A stretch of DNA of 64,000 bases. Source: an uncultured Brachyspira sp. GTDB lineage: Bacteria > Spirochaetota > Brachyspiria > Brachyspirales > Brachyspiraceae. The position numbers and the translations under genes are program-made. Under the pieces are notes generated by a model. The model was not told the DNA's origin and searched no databases. It saw nothing but the letters and a program-made list of their open reading frames with translations. Positions within the stretch are counted from its first letter, which is position 1. Every line of letters starts with the position of its first letter. Where the stretch lies: positions 1-64,000 of the forward strand of contig NZ_CAJUPR010000006.1 in the NCBI RefSeq assembly GCF_910588665.1. The letters are read 5' to 3'. Below, in pieces: positions 16,925 through 26,829 of the stretch.

Positions 16925-18502
16925 ATGAAAACTTTCTTCCAATATCCTATTACATATATAATGTACATCGCATCATTTTTTACTTTAGGAATATCAGCTG
17001 CATTTATAAATCATGATTTTGCTTACGCTTCGCTTATAATATCTTCTATACTAATAATTTTATCTATAATATCGGCATTTAAAAATAAATATAATATTTC
17101 AGCTGCAATATTAATATTATCATGCTCATTTATAGGCTACAGCTATACAATCATAAGATACCATGATATATTAAAAAAGCCGCTGAACAATTTTGATAGA
17201 GAAATTAAAGCATACAATATTAAAATATTATCATATGACGGCACAATAGGCTTCAGAGACAGATATACCGCCTATGTAAATAAAGTTTATGACGGAACTA
17301 ATTGGCATAACTATGCGGGAAATATAAGACTTTATAATAATTCGCTTAAACCCGTATTTATTAATGACGAAATAACCGTATCTTCAAAAATAAACCTATA
17401 TAAAAATATGTTAACTAATAATGATACTTATAACTTAGAAATAATAACGGAAGTTCTTGCAGATAAAATGCTTTATGGAGCTGCAAGCATATATCAGTAT
17501 AATAACTTCGTTGTTCAGAAAAATGGATTTTCTATTATAAACTATATAAATAATTATTCTGTAAAAATAAGAAACATAATAAAAAGATCATTAGGTGAAA
17601 ATATAGACGCCCTTCCATACTCAGTAGCACAGGGTATTATGATAGGAGATAAAAATATCATACCATATTCTATAAGAAAACATTTTATTGATGCAGGCAT
17701 ATCTCATATACTTTCAATATCAGGACTTCATATTTCTATGATATTATATATTTTATTTTTATTATTGTCATTCTTTCCAATAAGCTTTTATAACAAAATA
17801 TTAATATCAACAATTGCAGCCGCAGTAATATATACGCCTATTACATTATTTTCAGTATCTGTAATAAGAGCGAGTATAATGGCTTTTTGTCTGCTTATAT
17901 CATATTATTTTGACAGAAACAGAAATTCAATTAATGCATTATTTTTATCTGGACTAATCATACTTTTATTAAATCCTAAATCTGTAAAAGATATAAGTTT
18001 TCAATTTTCATTTTTAGCCACTCTTGGAATAATTGTTTATTATCCTATATTTAATTTTTTTATAATAAAAAATATAAGAAAAATAAATACAAATAATAAA
18101 ATTACAAATATAATAAAAAATTATGCAATAAATTTAATTTCATTTTTGTTTATAAATATATTCGCTCTTTTAGCGGTATCTCCTTTAAGTATGCATCATT
18201 TTTCAATATTAAATCTTACTTCCGTAATAACAAACATATTTGCCGTACCTTTATCATTTATAATACTATCATCATCATTATTAACTATAACAGCATATCA
18301 GATATATAAGCCTTTATCTGTTTTTCCTGCGTATGTTTCTGAATTCTGCTCAAATCTTTTAATGGAGCTGGCATATAAATTCAGCAGCATAAGTTTCTTA
18401 AAATATGAATTGAAATTAAGTTTATATTTGGCTGTATTTATAACATTTATAATAGTATTTACAGGAATCTTAATAAGAATAAAAATAAACAAACCCGCAT
18501 AA
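16925..18502 (+). CDS. ComEC/Rec2-related membrane protein (no MBL domain)
   Basis: 525-residue polytopic membrane protein with the ComEC competence domain: AQGIMIGDKNIIP, then FIDAGISHILSISGLHISMI, and later SVSVIRASIMAF and FQFSFLATLGIIVYYP. The N-terminus has two or three helices and a DUF4131-like extracytoplasmic region. ComEC forms the DNA uptake channel in competent bacteria, and full-length forms end in a metallo-beta-lactamase nuclease-like domain. That domain is absent here; the protein ends after the last membrane helix. It lies in a unit with a TetR regulator. No other uptake genes are near, so a role in transformation is unproven. Confidence 0.85.
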   Translation: MKTFFQYPITYIMYIASFFTLGISAAFINHDFAYASLIISSILIILSIISAFKNKYNISAAILILSCSFIGYSYTIIRYHDILKKPLNNFDREIKAYNIKILSYDGTIGFRDRYTAYVNKVYDGTNWHNYAGNIRLYNNSLKPVFINDEITVSSKINLYKNMLTNNDTYNLEIITEVLADKMLYGAASIYQYNNFVVQKNGFSIINYINNYSVKIRNIIKRSLGENIDALPYSVAQGIMIGDKNIIPYSIRKHFIDAGISHILSISGLHISMILYILFLLLSFFPISFYNKILISTIAAAVIYTPITLFSVSVIRASIMAFCLLISYYFDRNRNSINALFLSGLIILLLNPKSVKDISFQFSFLATLGIIVYYPIFNFFIIKNIRKINTNNKITNIIKNYAINLISFLFINIFALLAVSPLSMHHFSILNLTSVITNIFAVPLSFIILSSSLLTITAYQIYKPLSVFPAYVSEFCSNLLMELAYKFSSISFLKYELKLSLYLAVFITFIIVFTGILIRIKINKPA

Positions 18503-18554
18503 TTTACTTTAATAAACGGAATAAAATTTTTTATTTGTATAAATATATTTGTAA

Positions 18555-18582
18555 TTGACAAAATAATCTATTTTTATATAAT
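18555..18582 (+). promoter_or_regulatory. Promoter placed so that transcript would be leaderless
   Basis: TTGACA (18555-18560), a 16-bp spacer and TATAAT (18577-18582). The next ATG starts at 18589, only 6 nt after the -10 box, so transcription would start at or beside the ATG. No Shine-Dalgarno sequence is present. Confidence 0.55.
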
Positions 18583-18588
18583 TATCTT

Positions 18589-18873
18589 ATGAATAAATAT
18601 CTTTTAATACATAAAATAATTAATGCATCAATAATAATGCTTTTTCCTATATCGGCTTTCTATATTATGGAGCATAATAATATAAAAACTGGCATATATG
18701 AAGCAATTTTTATTATAATTAATGCTATAGAAATAGCTCTGTTTATTTCATTTGCAGTTGTATCTTTTAAATGCGAATGGGGTACAAGAAAACAGCATGC
18801 TTTAGTTAAAGCGGTTATTTCATTTATCATATATTTAATTATTATTATAATTACCATATCCGCTATTTTATAA
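18589..18873 (+). CDS. Small three-helix membrane protein, unknown
   Basis: 94 residues with three hydrophobic segments (about 10-28, 36-58 and 72-93) and a short polar loop KCEWGTRKQHAL. I do not recognise a family. It lies 15 nt upstream of waaA and may be co-transcribed with it, which would place it in an envelope context. There is no ribosome-binding site upstream of the ATG, and a promoter lies directly against the start codon, suggesting leaderless translation. Confidence 0.55.
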   Translation: MNKYLLIHKIINASIIMLFPISAFYIMEHNNIKTGIYEAIFIIINAIEIALFISFAVVSFKCEWGTRKQHALVKAVISFIIYLIIIIITISAIL

Positions 18874-18888
18874 TTATTGGTATTATTA

Positions 18889-20151
18889 ATGCAGAAATTT
18901 TTTATAGCCGTATATACAATATTCGGATATATTTTTTATCCGATTATATTTATAGTTTTTTCTATTATGATGATATTTAATAAGTCTGTCAGAATGGGGG
19001 CTTTATCAAGGTTAGGATTTATATATCCTAAAGAAAATAATAAAAATGCAGTTTGGATTCATGCCGTAAGCGTAGGTGAAATAGTTGCGGTCAGAGAAAT
19101 AGTATTCAATTTAATAGAAAGAGAATACACCGTTTATTTATCAACAACGACCGCAGGCGGATATGATATGGCAAAAAAAAATTACGGAGATAAAACTGAG
19201 CTTTTCTATCTGACTTTAGATTATCCGCATATGATTAATAAGCTTATTAACCTAATATCGCCTGAATATGTTATGATAGCCGAAATAGAAATATGGCCTA
19301 CTCTTATATATATGCTTCATAAAAAATTAATACCTCTATATATGATTAACGGAAGAATAGGAAAAAAAGAAATAAAGGGATATAAGAATTTTCAATTTTT
19401 CTTCAAGCCTTATTTCAATATGTACACAAAAATATTAGCGCAGAGCGATATAGATAAAAATAACATGATTTCTATAGGAATGCCTGAAGGACTTATAACC
19501 GTTACAGGAAATTTAAAATATGATATAAAATATTATGCAGATGAAAAAAAAACAGAAGATTTGGAAAATATGATACCCGTTAATAAATTTATAATTACAG
19601 CGGGAAGCACTCATGCAGGAGAGGAAGAACTTATATTAAAAGCAATAGATTCTATAGGCATAAAAGATAAAGTATATATTGTTATAGTTCCAAGAGATAT
19701 TAACAGAGGAGAAGATATACAGAAACTTTCATATAATTTAGGATACAGTTTGCCTCTTTATACGAATTATGAAAAAAAATCGGAGGATGGAATTATAATA
19801 AACACTATAGGAGAGCTATTAAATTGGTATAAGCTTTCCGATTTGGTTATAATGGGAGGTACTTTTATGGGTAATATGGGCGGACATAATATATTAGAGG
19901 CTATTTATTTTAGAAAACCTGTTATAGTCGGAAAGTATATGTATAATTTTATAGAAATTTATGAATATATGAAGGATGCAGTACTGACATGCGAAGATAA
20001 ATCGCAATTAGCATATATTATACAAAAAGCATATCAAGATGAAAAACTTAGAAATAATTTAGCGCAAAAAGCATATAATTTACTGATACAAAATAACGGA
20101 GCTTCTAAAAAAACTATATCCATTATCAATAAATATCAAGGTATAGTATAA
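18889..20151 (+). CDS. waaA: 3-deoxy-D-manno-octulosonic acid (Kdo) transferase
   Basis: 420-residue glycosyltransferase that adds Kdo to lipid A precursor at the inner face of the cytoplasmic membrane. One N-terminal membrane anchor (about residues 3-28) precedes the Glycos_transf_N domain, with WIHAVSVGEIVAVREIV and the conserved EIEIWPTLI motif. The C-terminal half has the ITAGSTHAGEEELIL and VIMGGTFMGNMGGHNILEA motifs expected for WaaA. The frame opens at TTG 18877, but ATG 18889 is the better start. It shows that this organism makes a Kdo-containing lipo-oligosaccharide, consistent with the LptF/G-type and MsbA-like genes nearby. Confidence 0.93.
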   Translation: MQKFFIAVYTIFGYIFYPIIFIVFSIMMIFNKSVRMGALSRLGFIYPKENNKNAVWIHAVSVGEIVAVREIVFNLIEREYTVYLSTTTAGGYDMAKKNYGDKTELFYLTLDYPHMINKLINLISPEYVMIAEIEIWPTLIYMLHKKLIPLYMINGRIGKKEIKGYKNFQFFFKPYFNMYTKILAQSDIDKNNMISIGMPEGLITVTGNLKYDIKYYADEKKTEDLENMIPVNKFIITAGSTHAGEEELILKAIDSIGIKDKVYIVIVPRDINRGEDIQKLSYNLGYSLPLYTNYEKKSEDGIIINTIGELLNWYKLSDLVIMGGTFMGNMGGHNILEAIYFRKPVIVGKYMYNFIEIYEYMKDAVLTCEDKSQLAYIIQKAYQDEKLRNNLAQKAYNLLIQNNGASKKTISIINKYQGIV

Positions 20152-20173
20152 TAATACCGTTTTTATATATGTT

Positions 20174-21475
20174 TTAATCGGTAATATTGCTGTTTTTGTA
20201 TATATTTATAAATTCGCCAGCCGCATATAATGAACCTATTACCAATACAGGTTTATCAATCATTTTTATATTTTTAACGGCATCATAAAAATTAGGTATA
20301 TGCAAAGCATTATTTTTTAAATACTTATAAGTTTTATAGCTGTCGGTTTCTTTATGAGATATGTTATCAGGAGAACTGACTATTATTTTTGAATTATACT
20401 TTTTTAATATAGATGACATATTTTTAATATCTTTCTGACTTAGAGGAGCAAACAATATTATAATATCATCATACCATTCATACACAGTATTTAATACTCT
20501 TTCCAATGATTTAGAATTATGAGCGCCGTCTACTATTATATCAGGATTCTTCTGCAAAAATGTAAGACGGGCATTTATATGAAAATCTTTTAAAGATTTT
20601 ACAGCCTTATTAATATTTTTTTCCGTATAATTATTTTCATTTTTTAAAATTAAATTTAAAGCTTTAAAAGAAAGAGATATATTTTCAGCCTGATGTTCTC
20701 CAAGAAGAGAGGTTGAAAAATTATATTTTTTATTATTTTCTTTATAGATAAACTCTAATCTTTCATTGCTGTTAATTATTATCTCAGCGTCAAAATCTTC
20801 TTTATATATATATAATATGCAGTTATTTTCTTTTGATATATCTTTTATAATTTTTATTGATTTTTCTTCCTGATAAGAGGATATTACTGCCGTATTAGGC
20901 TTTATTATACCTGCTTTTTGCTCCGTTATCTCCTCTATAGAATAACCTAATATTTCCATATGATCATAAGATATGGAAGTTAAAATACTTATTGAAGAGT
21001 TTACTATATTTGTGCAATCAAGTTTACCGCCTATACCTACCTCTATGCAGGCATAATCTAATGCATTTATATAAAAATAATATAATCCCATTATGGTAAA
21101 AATTTCAAATACAGTTATATTATTATATATTTCATTACTGTCTATAATATTTTTTATTTTTAATGTAATATTTATAAAATACTCATCGCTTATACATTTT
21201 TCATTTACAGATATTCTTTCTCTTTCATCTATTATATGAGGAGATGTGAAAGCCCCTGATTTATACCCTAAGGAAGACAGCATTTTAGATAAAGTTAATG
21301 CAGTTGAGCCTTTTCCTTTTGTGCCAGTTATATGTATAACTTTAAATGTCTGATTATATCCTAAGATTTTTAATATCTCTTTTACATTATTTATATGATT
21401 AAAATTATTTTTATTAAGTGTTTTCTTTCCCATAAAGGAATATATATAGTTTTTAGCTTCTTTTATATTATTCAT
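20174..21475 (-). CDS. folC: Folylpolyglutamate/dihydrofolate synthase
   Basis: Mur-ligase-family enzyme that adds glutamate to dihydropteroate and/or folates. 433 residues, normal length. The ATP-binding loop HITGTKGKGSTALTL is followed by the family motifs GAFTSPHI and ERISVNE, YACIEVGIGGKLDCTN, SILTSISYDHMEILG and DGAHNSKSL. Whether it is bifunctional (DHFS plus FPGS) cannot be read from sequence. Together with thyA and folA in the window it completes part of the folate cycle. It is convergent with waaA, with only about 20 nt between the stops. Confidence 0.95.
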   Translation of the reverse strand: MNNIKEAKNYIYSFMGKKTLNKNNFNHINNVKEILKILGYNQTFKVIHITGTKGKGSTALTLSKMLSSLGYKSGAFTSPHIIDERERISVNEKCISDEYFINITLKIKNIIDSNEIYNNITVFEIFTIMGLYYFYINALDYACIEVGIGGKLDCTNIVNSSISILTSISYDHMEILGYSIEEITEQKAGIIKPNTAVISSYQEEKSIKIIKDISKENNCILYIYKEDFDAEIIINSNERLEFIYKENNKKYNFSTSLLGEHQAENISLSFKALNLILKNENNYTEKNINKAVKSLKDFHINARLTFLQKNPDIIVDGAHNSKSLERVLNTVYEWYDDIIILFAPLSQKDIKNMSSILKKYNSKIIVSSPDNISHKETDSYKTYKYLKNNALHIPNFYDAVKNIKMIDKPVLVIGSLYAAGEFINIYKNSNITD

Positions 21476-21778
21476 TATATATGTTTCCGCCAGATATCAA
21501 AGTTTAAAAAATTACGGATAGAATATCATATTTTAAAAAAGACTGCAATAAACTAAAAACCTTTAAATAAAAAATATTTAAAAATAATTTAATTACAGTA
21601 TATAATTCTAATTAAATTTTAAGTTTTTATTATAATACCATTAAAACAAGTTTAATTATTGTTTTATTTTCTATCAAGTTTAAAATTATTTACTTTAATT
21701 ATTTAAAAACAAAAAACTTAACTTATAGATGCTGTTAAAATATAAGTTAAGTTTTTATTTTATATTTAAATTATTAAA
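21476..21778. other. Intergenic region between folC and valS
   Basis: About 300 bases, extremely AT-rich, with no open frame of note. Apart from the strong valS terminator at 21712-21756 I see nothing in it; a folC promoter must lie here. Confidence 0.6.
21712..21756 (-). terminator. Terminator of valS
   Basis: A perfect 16-bp inverted repeat (21712-21727 with 21741-21756) around a 13-nt loop, bounded by A-runs and T-runs, just beyond the valS stop codon. It should work in both directions. Confidence 0.9.
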
Positions 21779-24433
21779 TTACAGAGATGATAAAACTTCC
21801 TCTATGCCTTCCAGTTTATCTTCAAACTCTTTTTTCTTTCTATTTTCAGTGTCTATTGCCTCTTGTTTTGCTTTACTCATAAAGTTTTCATTGGAAAGTT
21901 TTTTATTTACAGCTTCCAAATCTTTTTTATAGCGCAAAGCTTCTTTTTCTAATCTTTTTCTCTCTGCTTCCAAATCTATTATGCCAGAAAGATTAACATT
22001 TATTTCCCCTCCCTCAAATACTTTAACAAAAGATCCTTTATTTCTCTGACTGCCTGCCGAAGAAACTATATTTAATGATTCTGTAACAGAAAGAGCCGAT
22101 ATAATATCTTTATAGCTTTCAGCAGTATTTTTGAAATAATCCGAATTATATCTTATTATAACATCAAGTTTTCTGTTTGGAGGCAAATTAAATGATGAGC
22201 GGGCATTTCTTATACAAGATACTATATCCTGAATTAAATTAAAATCTTTTTCTATAACTTCAAATATATATCTGCCTTCATATTTAGGGTACTCTCTGAT
22301 CATCAATGCTTTTGAATATATATTATATTTAGGAAGATTAGAATAAATTTCCTCTGTAATAAAAGGCATAAAAGGGTGAATCATAGCCATTGACTCTTCC
22401 AAAACATATAAAAGAACGGCAATAGCTTTTTCTTTTCTGCAGGCGTCTTTCAAGTCAAATTTAGTTATCTCTATATACCAATCGCAAAACTCATTCCAAT
22501 AAAATTTATAAATAGTCTGAGAAGCCTCATCAAATCTATACTCTTTTAATTTTTCTGAGGCAGATTTTATAGTCTTTTGAAGTCTTGATAATATCCATTT
22601 ATCTTTATTTTCAAGTTCAAAATTATCTAAATCTTTAATATCTGCATTATCTTCAATATTGCCGAAAATATATTTAGCACTATTGTATATTTTATTTGCA
22701 AACTTACCTCCCATTTTGAAAAGCTCTTTATCAAGCCAGATATCCTGACCTCCTAATGAAGTTATAAAAGACAAGGTAAATCTAAAAGCATCGGCTCCAT
22801 ACTCATCAATAATTTCTATAGGATCTATGCCGTTTCCTAAACTTTTGGACATTTTTCTCCCGATTTTATCTCTTATAAGTCCGTTAAGATAAACATCTTT
22901 AAAAGGAACATCATTCATAAAATGTATGCCTGCCATAATCATTCTGGCAACCCAGAAAAATAATATATCATAGCCTGTAATAAGCGCTGAAGTAGGATAA
23001 AAATATTTAAGCTCTTCGTTTTTTTCAGGCCAGCCGAAAGTTGAAAAAGGCCATAGCCAAGAAGAAAACCAAGTATCAAGTACATCTTCGTCTTGATGAA
23101 TATTTCTGCTTTTACATGTGCAGCATTCCGTAATATCAGTTTTTGAAACAGTCATTTCTCCGCAGTCACCGCAGTACCATACGGGAATCCTATGCCCCCA
23201 CCATAATTGCCTGCTTATACACCAATCTCTGATATCATTCATCCAATGATTATAGGTATTAATCCATCTTTCAGGATATATTTTTGTACTCCCTTCATTA
23301 ACCGCTTTGTATGCTTTTTCAGCTAAAGGCTTCATTTTTACAAACCATTGATCGCTGTAATAGGGCTCTACAACATTATGACATCTGTAGCAATGACCTA
23401 CCTGATGCTTAATATTATCTTTTCCTGCAAAAGCACCTAATTTATCCAGCTCCTGTATAATTAAAACCCTAGCCTCTTTTACAGTTTTGCCCTGATAATT
23501 TGAAGGAGTATTTTCATTAAATGTGCCGTCAGGATTTAATATATTAATAATATCTAAATTATGCCTGCAGGCTATGGCAAAGTCATTAGGATCATGAGCG
23601 GGAGTAATTTTTAAAGCTCCTGTACCAAAATCTTTATCAACATAAGAATCTTTTATTAATTTTAATTTTCTGCCTACAAGAGGAAGCATTAAAACATCAT
23701 TTTCCGTAAGATGTGCATATCTTTCATCATCTGGGTGAACAGCAATAGCAACATCTGCTAAAATAGTTTCAGGTCTTGTAGTAGCAACTTCAATATATTC
23801 ATCTTTTCCGTCTATTTTATATTTAATATGATATAAAGCCCCTTCTGTCTCTTCATGTTCAACCTCATCATTAGCCAACGCTGTACCGCAGCTTGTACAA
23901 TAGTTTATAAGATATTTTCCTCTGTATATTAAACCCTGATTATAAAGCTCAACAAATACTTCTCTTACGGCATTACTTAAGCCTTCATCAAGCGTAAATC
24001 TTTCTCTGTCCCAATCGCAGGAACAGCCTATTTTTTCAAGCTGCTTAATTATAATAGAATGATGCTCATTAGCAGTTTCCCAAGTTTTTTTAATAAAAGC
24101 CTCTCTTCCCAAATCATATTTATTTATGCCTTCAGCTTTTAATTTTCTTTCAACAACATTCTGAGTTGCAATACCTGCATGATCTGTTCCAGGCATCCAT
24201 AAAACACATTTTCCAAGCATTCTATGAAATCTTATAAGTATATCCTGAAGAGTATTATTAAGACCATGTCCAATATGAAGTACGCCTGTAACATTCGGAG
24301 GAGGTATGACTATAGAATATGGTTCTTTATTTTTATCAATAACCGCATGAAAAAATCCGCTTTCTTTCCAGAAATTATATAATTTATCTTCAATGTTTTT
24401 AGGAGTATATGCTCCTTCTAAAGTATGCTTCAT
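21779..24433 (-). CDS. valS: Valyl-tRNA synthetase
   Basis: Class I synthetase charging tRNA-Val. It is 884 residues, a usual ValS length. It has the PPPNVTGVLHIGHGLNN signature (HIGH-type), the large editing domain with TTRPETILADVAIAVHP, the GRKMSKSLGNGIDP motif (KMSKS), the anticodon-binding domain and a C-terminal coiled coil (LEAERKRLEKEALRYKKDLEAV) that contacts tRNA. The frame opens five codons earlier at a TTG, but that TTG is part of the TTGGAGGAAA ribosome-binding site of the ATG at 24433, so I start there. Confidence 0.97.
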   Translation of the reverse strand: MKHTLEGAYTPKNIEDKLYNFWKESGFFHAVIDKNKEPYSIVIPPPNVTGVLHIGHGLNNTLQDILIRFHRMLGKCVLWMPGTDHAGIATQNVVERKLKAEGINKYDLGREAFIKKTWETANEHHSIIIKQLEKIGCSCDWDRERFTLDEGLSNAVREVFVELYNQGLIYRGKYLINYCTSCGTALANDEVEHEETEGALYHIKYKIDGKDEYIEVATTRPETILADVAIAVHPDDERYAHLTENDVLMLPLVGRKLKLIKDSYVDKDFGTGALKITPAHDPNDFAIACRHNLDIINILNPDGTFNENTPSNYQGKTVKEARVLIIQELDKLGAFAGKDNIKHQVGHCYRCHNVVEPYYSDQWFVKMKPLAEKAYKAVNEGSTKIYPERWINTYNHWMNDIRDWCISRQLWWGHRIPVWYCGDCGEMTVSKTDITECCTCKSRNIHQDEDVLDTWFSSWLWPFSTFGWPEKNEELKYFYPTSALITGYDILFFWVARMIMAGIHFMNDVPFKDVYLNGLIRDKIGRKMSKSLGNGIDPIEIIDEYGADAFRFTLSFITSLGGQDIWLDKELFKMGGKFANKIYNSAKYIFGNIEDNADIKDLDNFELENKDKWILSRLQKTIKSASEKLKEYRFDEASQTIYKFYWNEFCDWYIEITKFDLKDACRKEKAIAVLLYVLEESMAMIHPFMPFITEEIYSNLPKYNIYSKALMIREYPKYEGRYIFEVIEKDFNLIQDIVSCIRNARSSFNLPPNRKLDVIIRYNSDYFKNTAESYKDIISALSVTESLNIVSSAGSQRNKGSFVKVFEGGEINVNLSGIIDLEAERKRLEKEALRYKKDLEAVNKKLSNENFMSKAKQEAIDTENRKKKEFEDKLEGIEEVLSSL

Positions 24434-24985
24434 ATTCTTTTCCTCCAAATTATAATTCTCATTTTTTAAAAAATTTCTTCATATTTTATACTATAATAAA
24501 ATATTTTTCAATTATAGAAAAAATAAATAATGTCATGGAGCCATACTTATTGGACTTTTTGTGGTATAAAAAAAGCAGTATCCTTGTTATAATATTGTTG
24601 CTTAAAATAAAATCATTAAGTAAATCATTTTTAAGATCTTTTAAACTTTCTATCTCCAAGTTTTCTAAACTATTTAGAGGATTATTTGATAATCTGGTAT
24701 AATCTTCTATAATTAAGATTCTCCTGCATATGAACAAGATAAGGCAAGACTTAAAAATAAACAAAGTTTATTACGGAGATTTCAATAATATTGAAAGCAG
24801 ATACAAAATTATTATTTTTATTGTTACTAATAAAAATTGTTCGCTTAAAGTTTCCGTCATTCTTAGAATACCAGAAGCCCGCAATTTTTATAATTTATCA
24901 TTATAACATTTAAAAATTATATTATAAAATATAAAATTTTAAATTTAAATACTGCTATATTAAAGAGTTTTCTAAAATAATATTT
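24434..24985. other. Intergenic region, possible decayed gene on minus strand
   Basis: About 550 bases. The minus strand carries an open stretch of 92 codons (24486-24764) with a helical, Leu/Asn/Lys-rich sequence (LENLEIESLKDLKNDLL) and, just upstream in another frame, a stretch reading AGFWYSKNDGNFKRTIFISN. Neither has a ribosome-binding site nor a recognisable family. It looks more like a degraded gene than a functional one, but could be plain AT-rich spacer. Confidence 0.3.
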
Positions 24986-26605
24986 TTAATAAACAGCAAT
25001 ACCCGAGTCTGTTCTTCCGTCACAGCCCGCACAATAAACATCATTATCATTTTTTATTATAATCTGTCCGCGTCCGAAATATCCGAAATATGTAATATAA
25101 TCTTTCTTTGATGCGTTATGCTCCAATGATAAAAGTTCTTTATAAAGATTATTGTCAAAATTATATTCCAATTCTATATTCTTACTGCCAACCCATTGCC
25201 ATCTTGGTTTATCAAGTGCGACTTGAGGATTTAAGTTATAATCTATCAAATTACTGATAACCTGCACATGCCCCTGAGGCTGCATAAAAGCTCCCATTAT
25301 GCCTAATGCTCCGTAAGGTTTTGAATCTCTGCATATAAAAGCAGGTATAATTGTATGATAAGGTTTTTTATGAGGCGCTATAAAATTATCCGATGAAGGA
25401 TCTAATGAAAAATTTGCTCCTCTGTTTTGCAAAGCTATGCCTGTTTCAGGAATTACTATACCTGAACCGAATGCCGTATAATTACTTTGAATATATGAAA
25501 CCATATTTCCGAAACTGTCGGAAGCGGCTAAATATACCGTATCACCTGATGAAAATATATGATTAATAGGCTCTAATGCCTTATTTTTATTTATAAGAGA
25601 AGCTCTTTTTTCAGCATATTTTTTTGAAAGCATTTCATCAATGGAGGTTTTCATATAATTAATATCGGAGACATATTTTTTAGTATCTGTAAACGCTAAT
25701 TTCAATGCCTCAATTTGATAATGAACTCTGTCTGTCTCATTTAAATCATTAAAATCAAAATTTGACAAAATATTTAGAGTCATTAATACAGTAATGCCAT
25801 GTCCGTTCGGAGGAATCTCATAAATATCATAACCTCTGTAATTTAAAGTTATAGGATTAACAAACTCCGTATAATATCCGCTTAAATCTTCTTTAGATAA
25901 ATATCCTCCATATTTTTTCATAAATGAATCTATTCTTTCAGCATACTCTCCCCTATAAATACATTCTGCATTTGTTTTTCCTATATCATATAGAGTTTTA
26001 GCATGAAACGGAAGTTTTACTATTTCGCCGAGCTTCGGAGTTTTTCCGTTAAAAGTAAAAGTATCAAACCAATATTTGAACTCTTCTTTTTTAAGATTAT
26101 CTGAAGCTTTCATATATATATTATAAGCTTCCTTCCAATCAAGAGCAGCCTGAGGCTGAACGGCATATCCGTTTTCGGCATATCTTATAGCAGGTTCAAG
26201 AACATCTATAAGTTTTAATCTTCCGAATTTTTTTATAAGCGATTCCCAAGATGCAGGAATTCCTCCTACAGTTACAGGAATAACTCCGTATAACGGCATT
26301 TTATCAAGATTAAGAGATAATATTTTTTTTACATCTAAATCTTTCGGAGAAAATCCGCTTGCGTTAATAGCGTATATTTTATTCTCAAAATTAATTATGG
26401 CAAAAGCATCTCCGCCTATGCCGTTTGAGGCAGGTTCAACAACAGTAAGGGCAGCAGCGGCAGCAATTGCCGCATCAACAGCATTTCCTCCTTTTTTAAT
26501 AATCTCTATTCCCGCCTGAGAAGCTAATATATTACTTGTTGCAACTATGTTTTTCCCGAATACAGCATTTCGTTTAGAAGCATACCTGTTATCATAAAAA
26601 TCCAT
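24986..26605 (-). CDS. Gamma-glutamyltransferase family protein
   Basis: Ntn-hydrolase of the GGT family, about 539 residues. It has the N-terminal VATSNILASQAGIEIIKKGGNAVDAA motif, and the autocatalytic processing site with the probable nucleophile Thr356 in SSGDTVYLAASD, followed by FGNMVSYIQSNY. It lacks a signal peptide, resembling cytoplasmic YwrD-type members, which may cleave gamma-glutamyl compounds or acyl-amides; the substrate is unknown. The open frame starts at TTG 26671, but AGGA lies 7 nt before ATG 26605 and the family N-terminus fits that start. It is monocistronic by context. Confidence 0.88.
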   Translation of the reverse strand: MDFYDNRYASKRNAVFGKNIVATSNILASQAGIEIIKKGGNAVDAAIAAAAALTVVEPASNGIGGDAFAIINFENKIYAINASGFSPKDLDVKKILSLNLDKMPLYGVIPVTVGGIPASWESLIKKFGRLKLIDVLEPAIRYAENGYAVQPQAALDWKEAYNIYMKASDNLKKEEFKYWFDTFTFNGKTPKLGEIVKLPFHAKTLYDIGKTNAECIYRGEYAERIDSFMKKYGGYLSKEDLSGYYTEFVNPITLNYRGYDIYEIPPNGHGITVLMTLNILSNFDFNDLNETDRVHYQIEALKLAFTDTKKYVSDINYMKTSIDEMLSKKYAEKRASLINKNKALEPINHIFSSGDTVYLAASDSFGNMVSYIQSNYTAFGSGIVIPETGIALQNRGANFSLDPSSDNFIAPHKKPYHTIIPAFICRDSKPYGALGIMGAFMQPQGHVQVISNLIDYNLNPQVALDKPRWQWVGSKNIELEYNFDNNLYKELLSLEHNASKKDYITYFGYFGRGQIIIKNDNDVYCAGCDGRTDSGIAVY

Positions 26606-26779
26606 AATAAAATCCTGTTTTTTATAATAGTTCATTATATTTATTAAATATCTTATTAAAAAATCTGTCAATAAAAACTTTTATATATAAAAAAATAAAG
26701 CTGTTAAAGTCTGGATTTTTTAATTTTAAAACTATAATTTTTAAAATCTAATTTTTTTTATTTATTTAAAAATAATAAA

Positions 26780-26803
26780 ACGCATCTGTAAAAACAGATG
26801 CGT
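26780..26803 (-). terminator. Terminator of the FMN-binding protein gene
   Basis: Perfect 10-bp stem ACGCATCTGT/ACAGATGCGT with a 4-nt A loop, followed on the minus strand by a T-rich tract, about 27 nt beyond the stop codon. Confidence 0.9.
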
Positions 26804-26829
26804 CAATCAAATAATTTCTATTAATTTAA

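Noticed and set aside
21712..21756. Strong 16-bp inverted repeat considered as an operator
   Set aside because: It lies directly after valS, has T-runs at both ends and fits a terminator.
24409..24702. 97-codon plus-strand frame overlapping the valS start
   Set aside because: It overlaps valS on the opposite strand, is low-complexity and lacks start signals; treated as a shadow frame.
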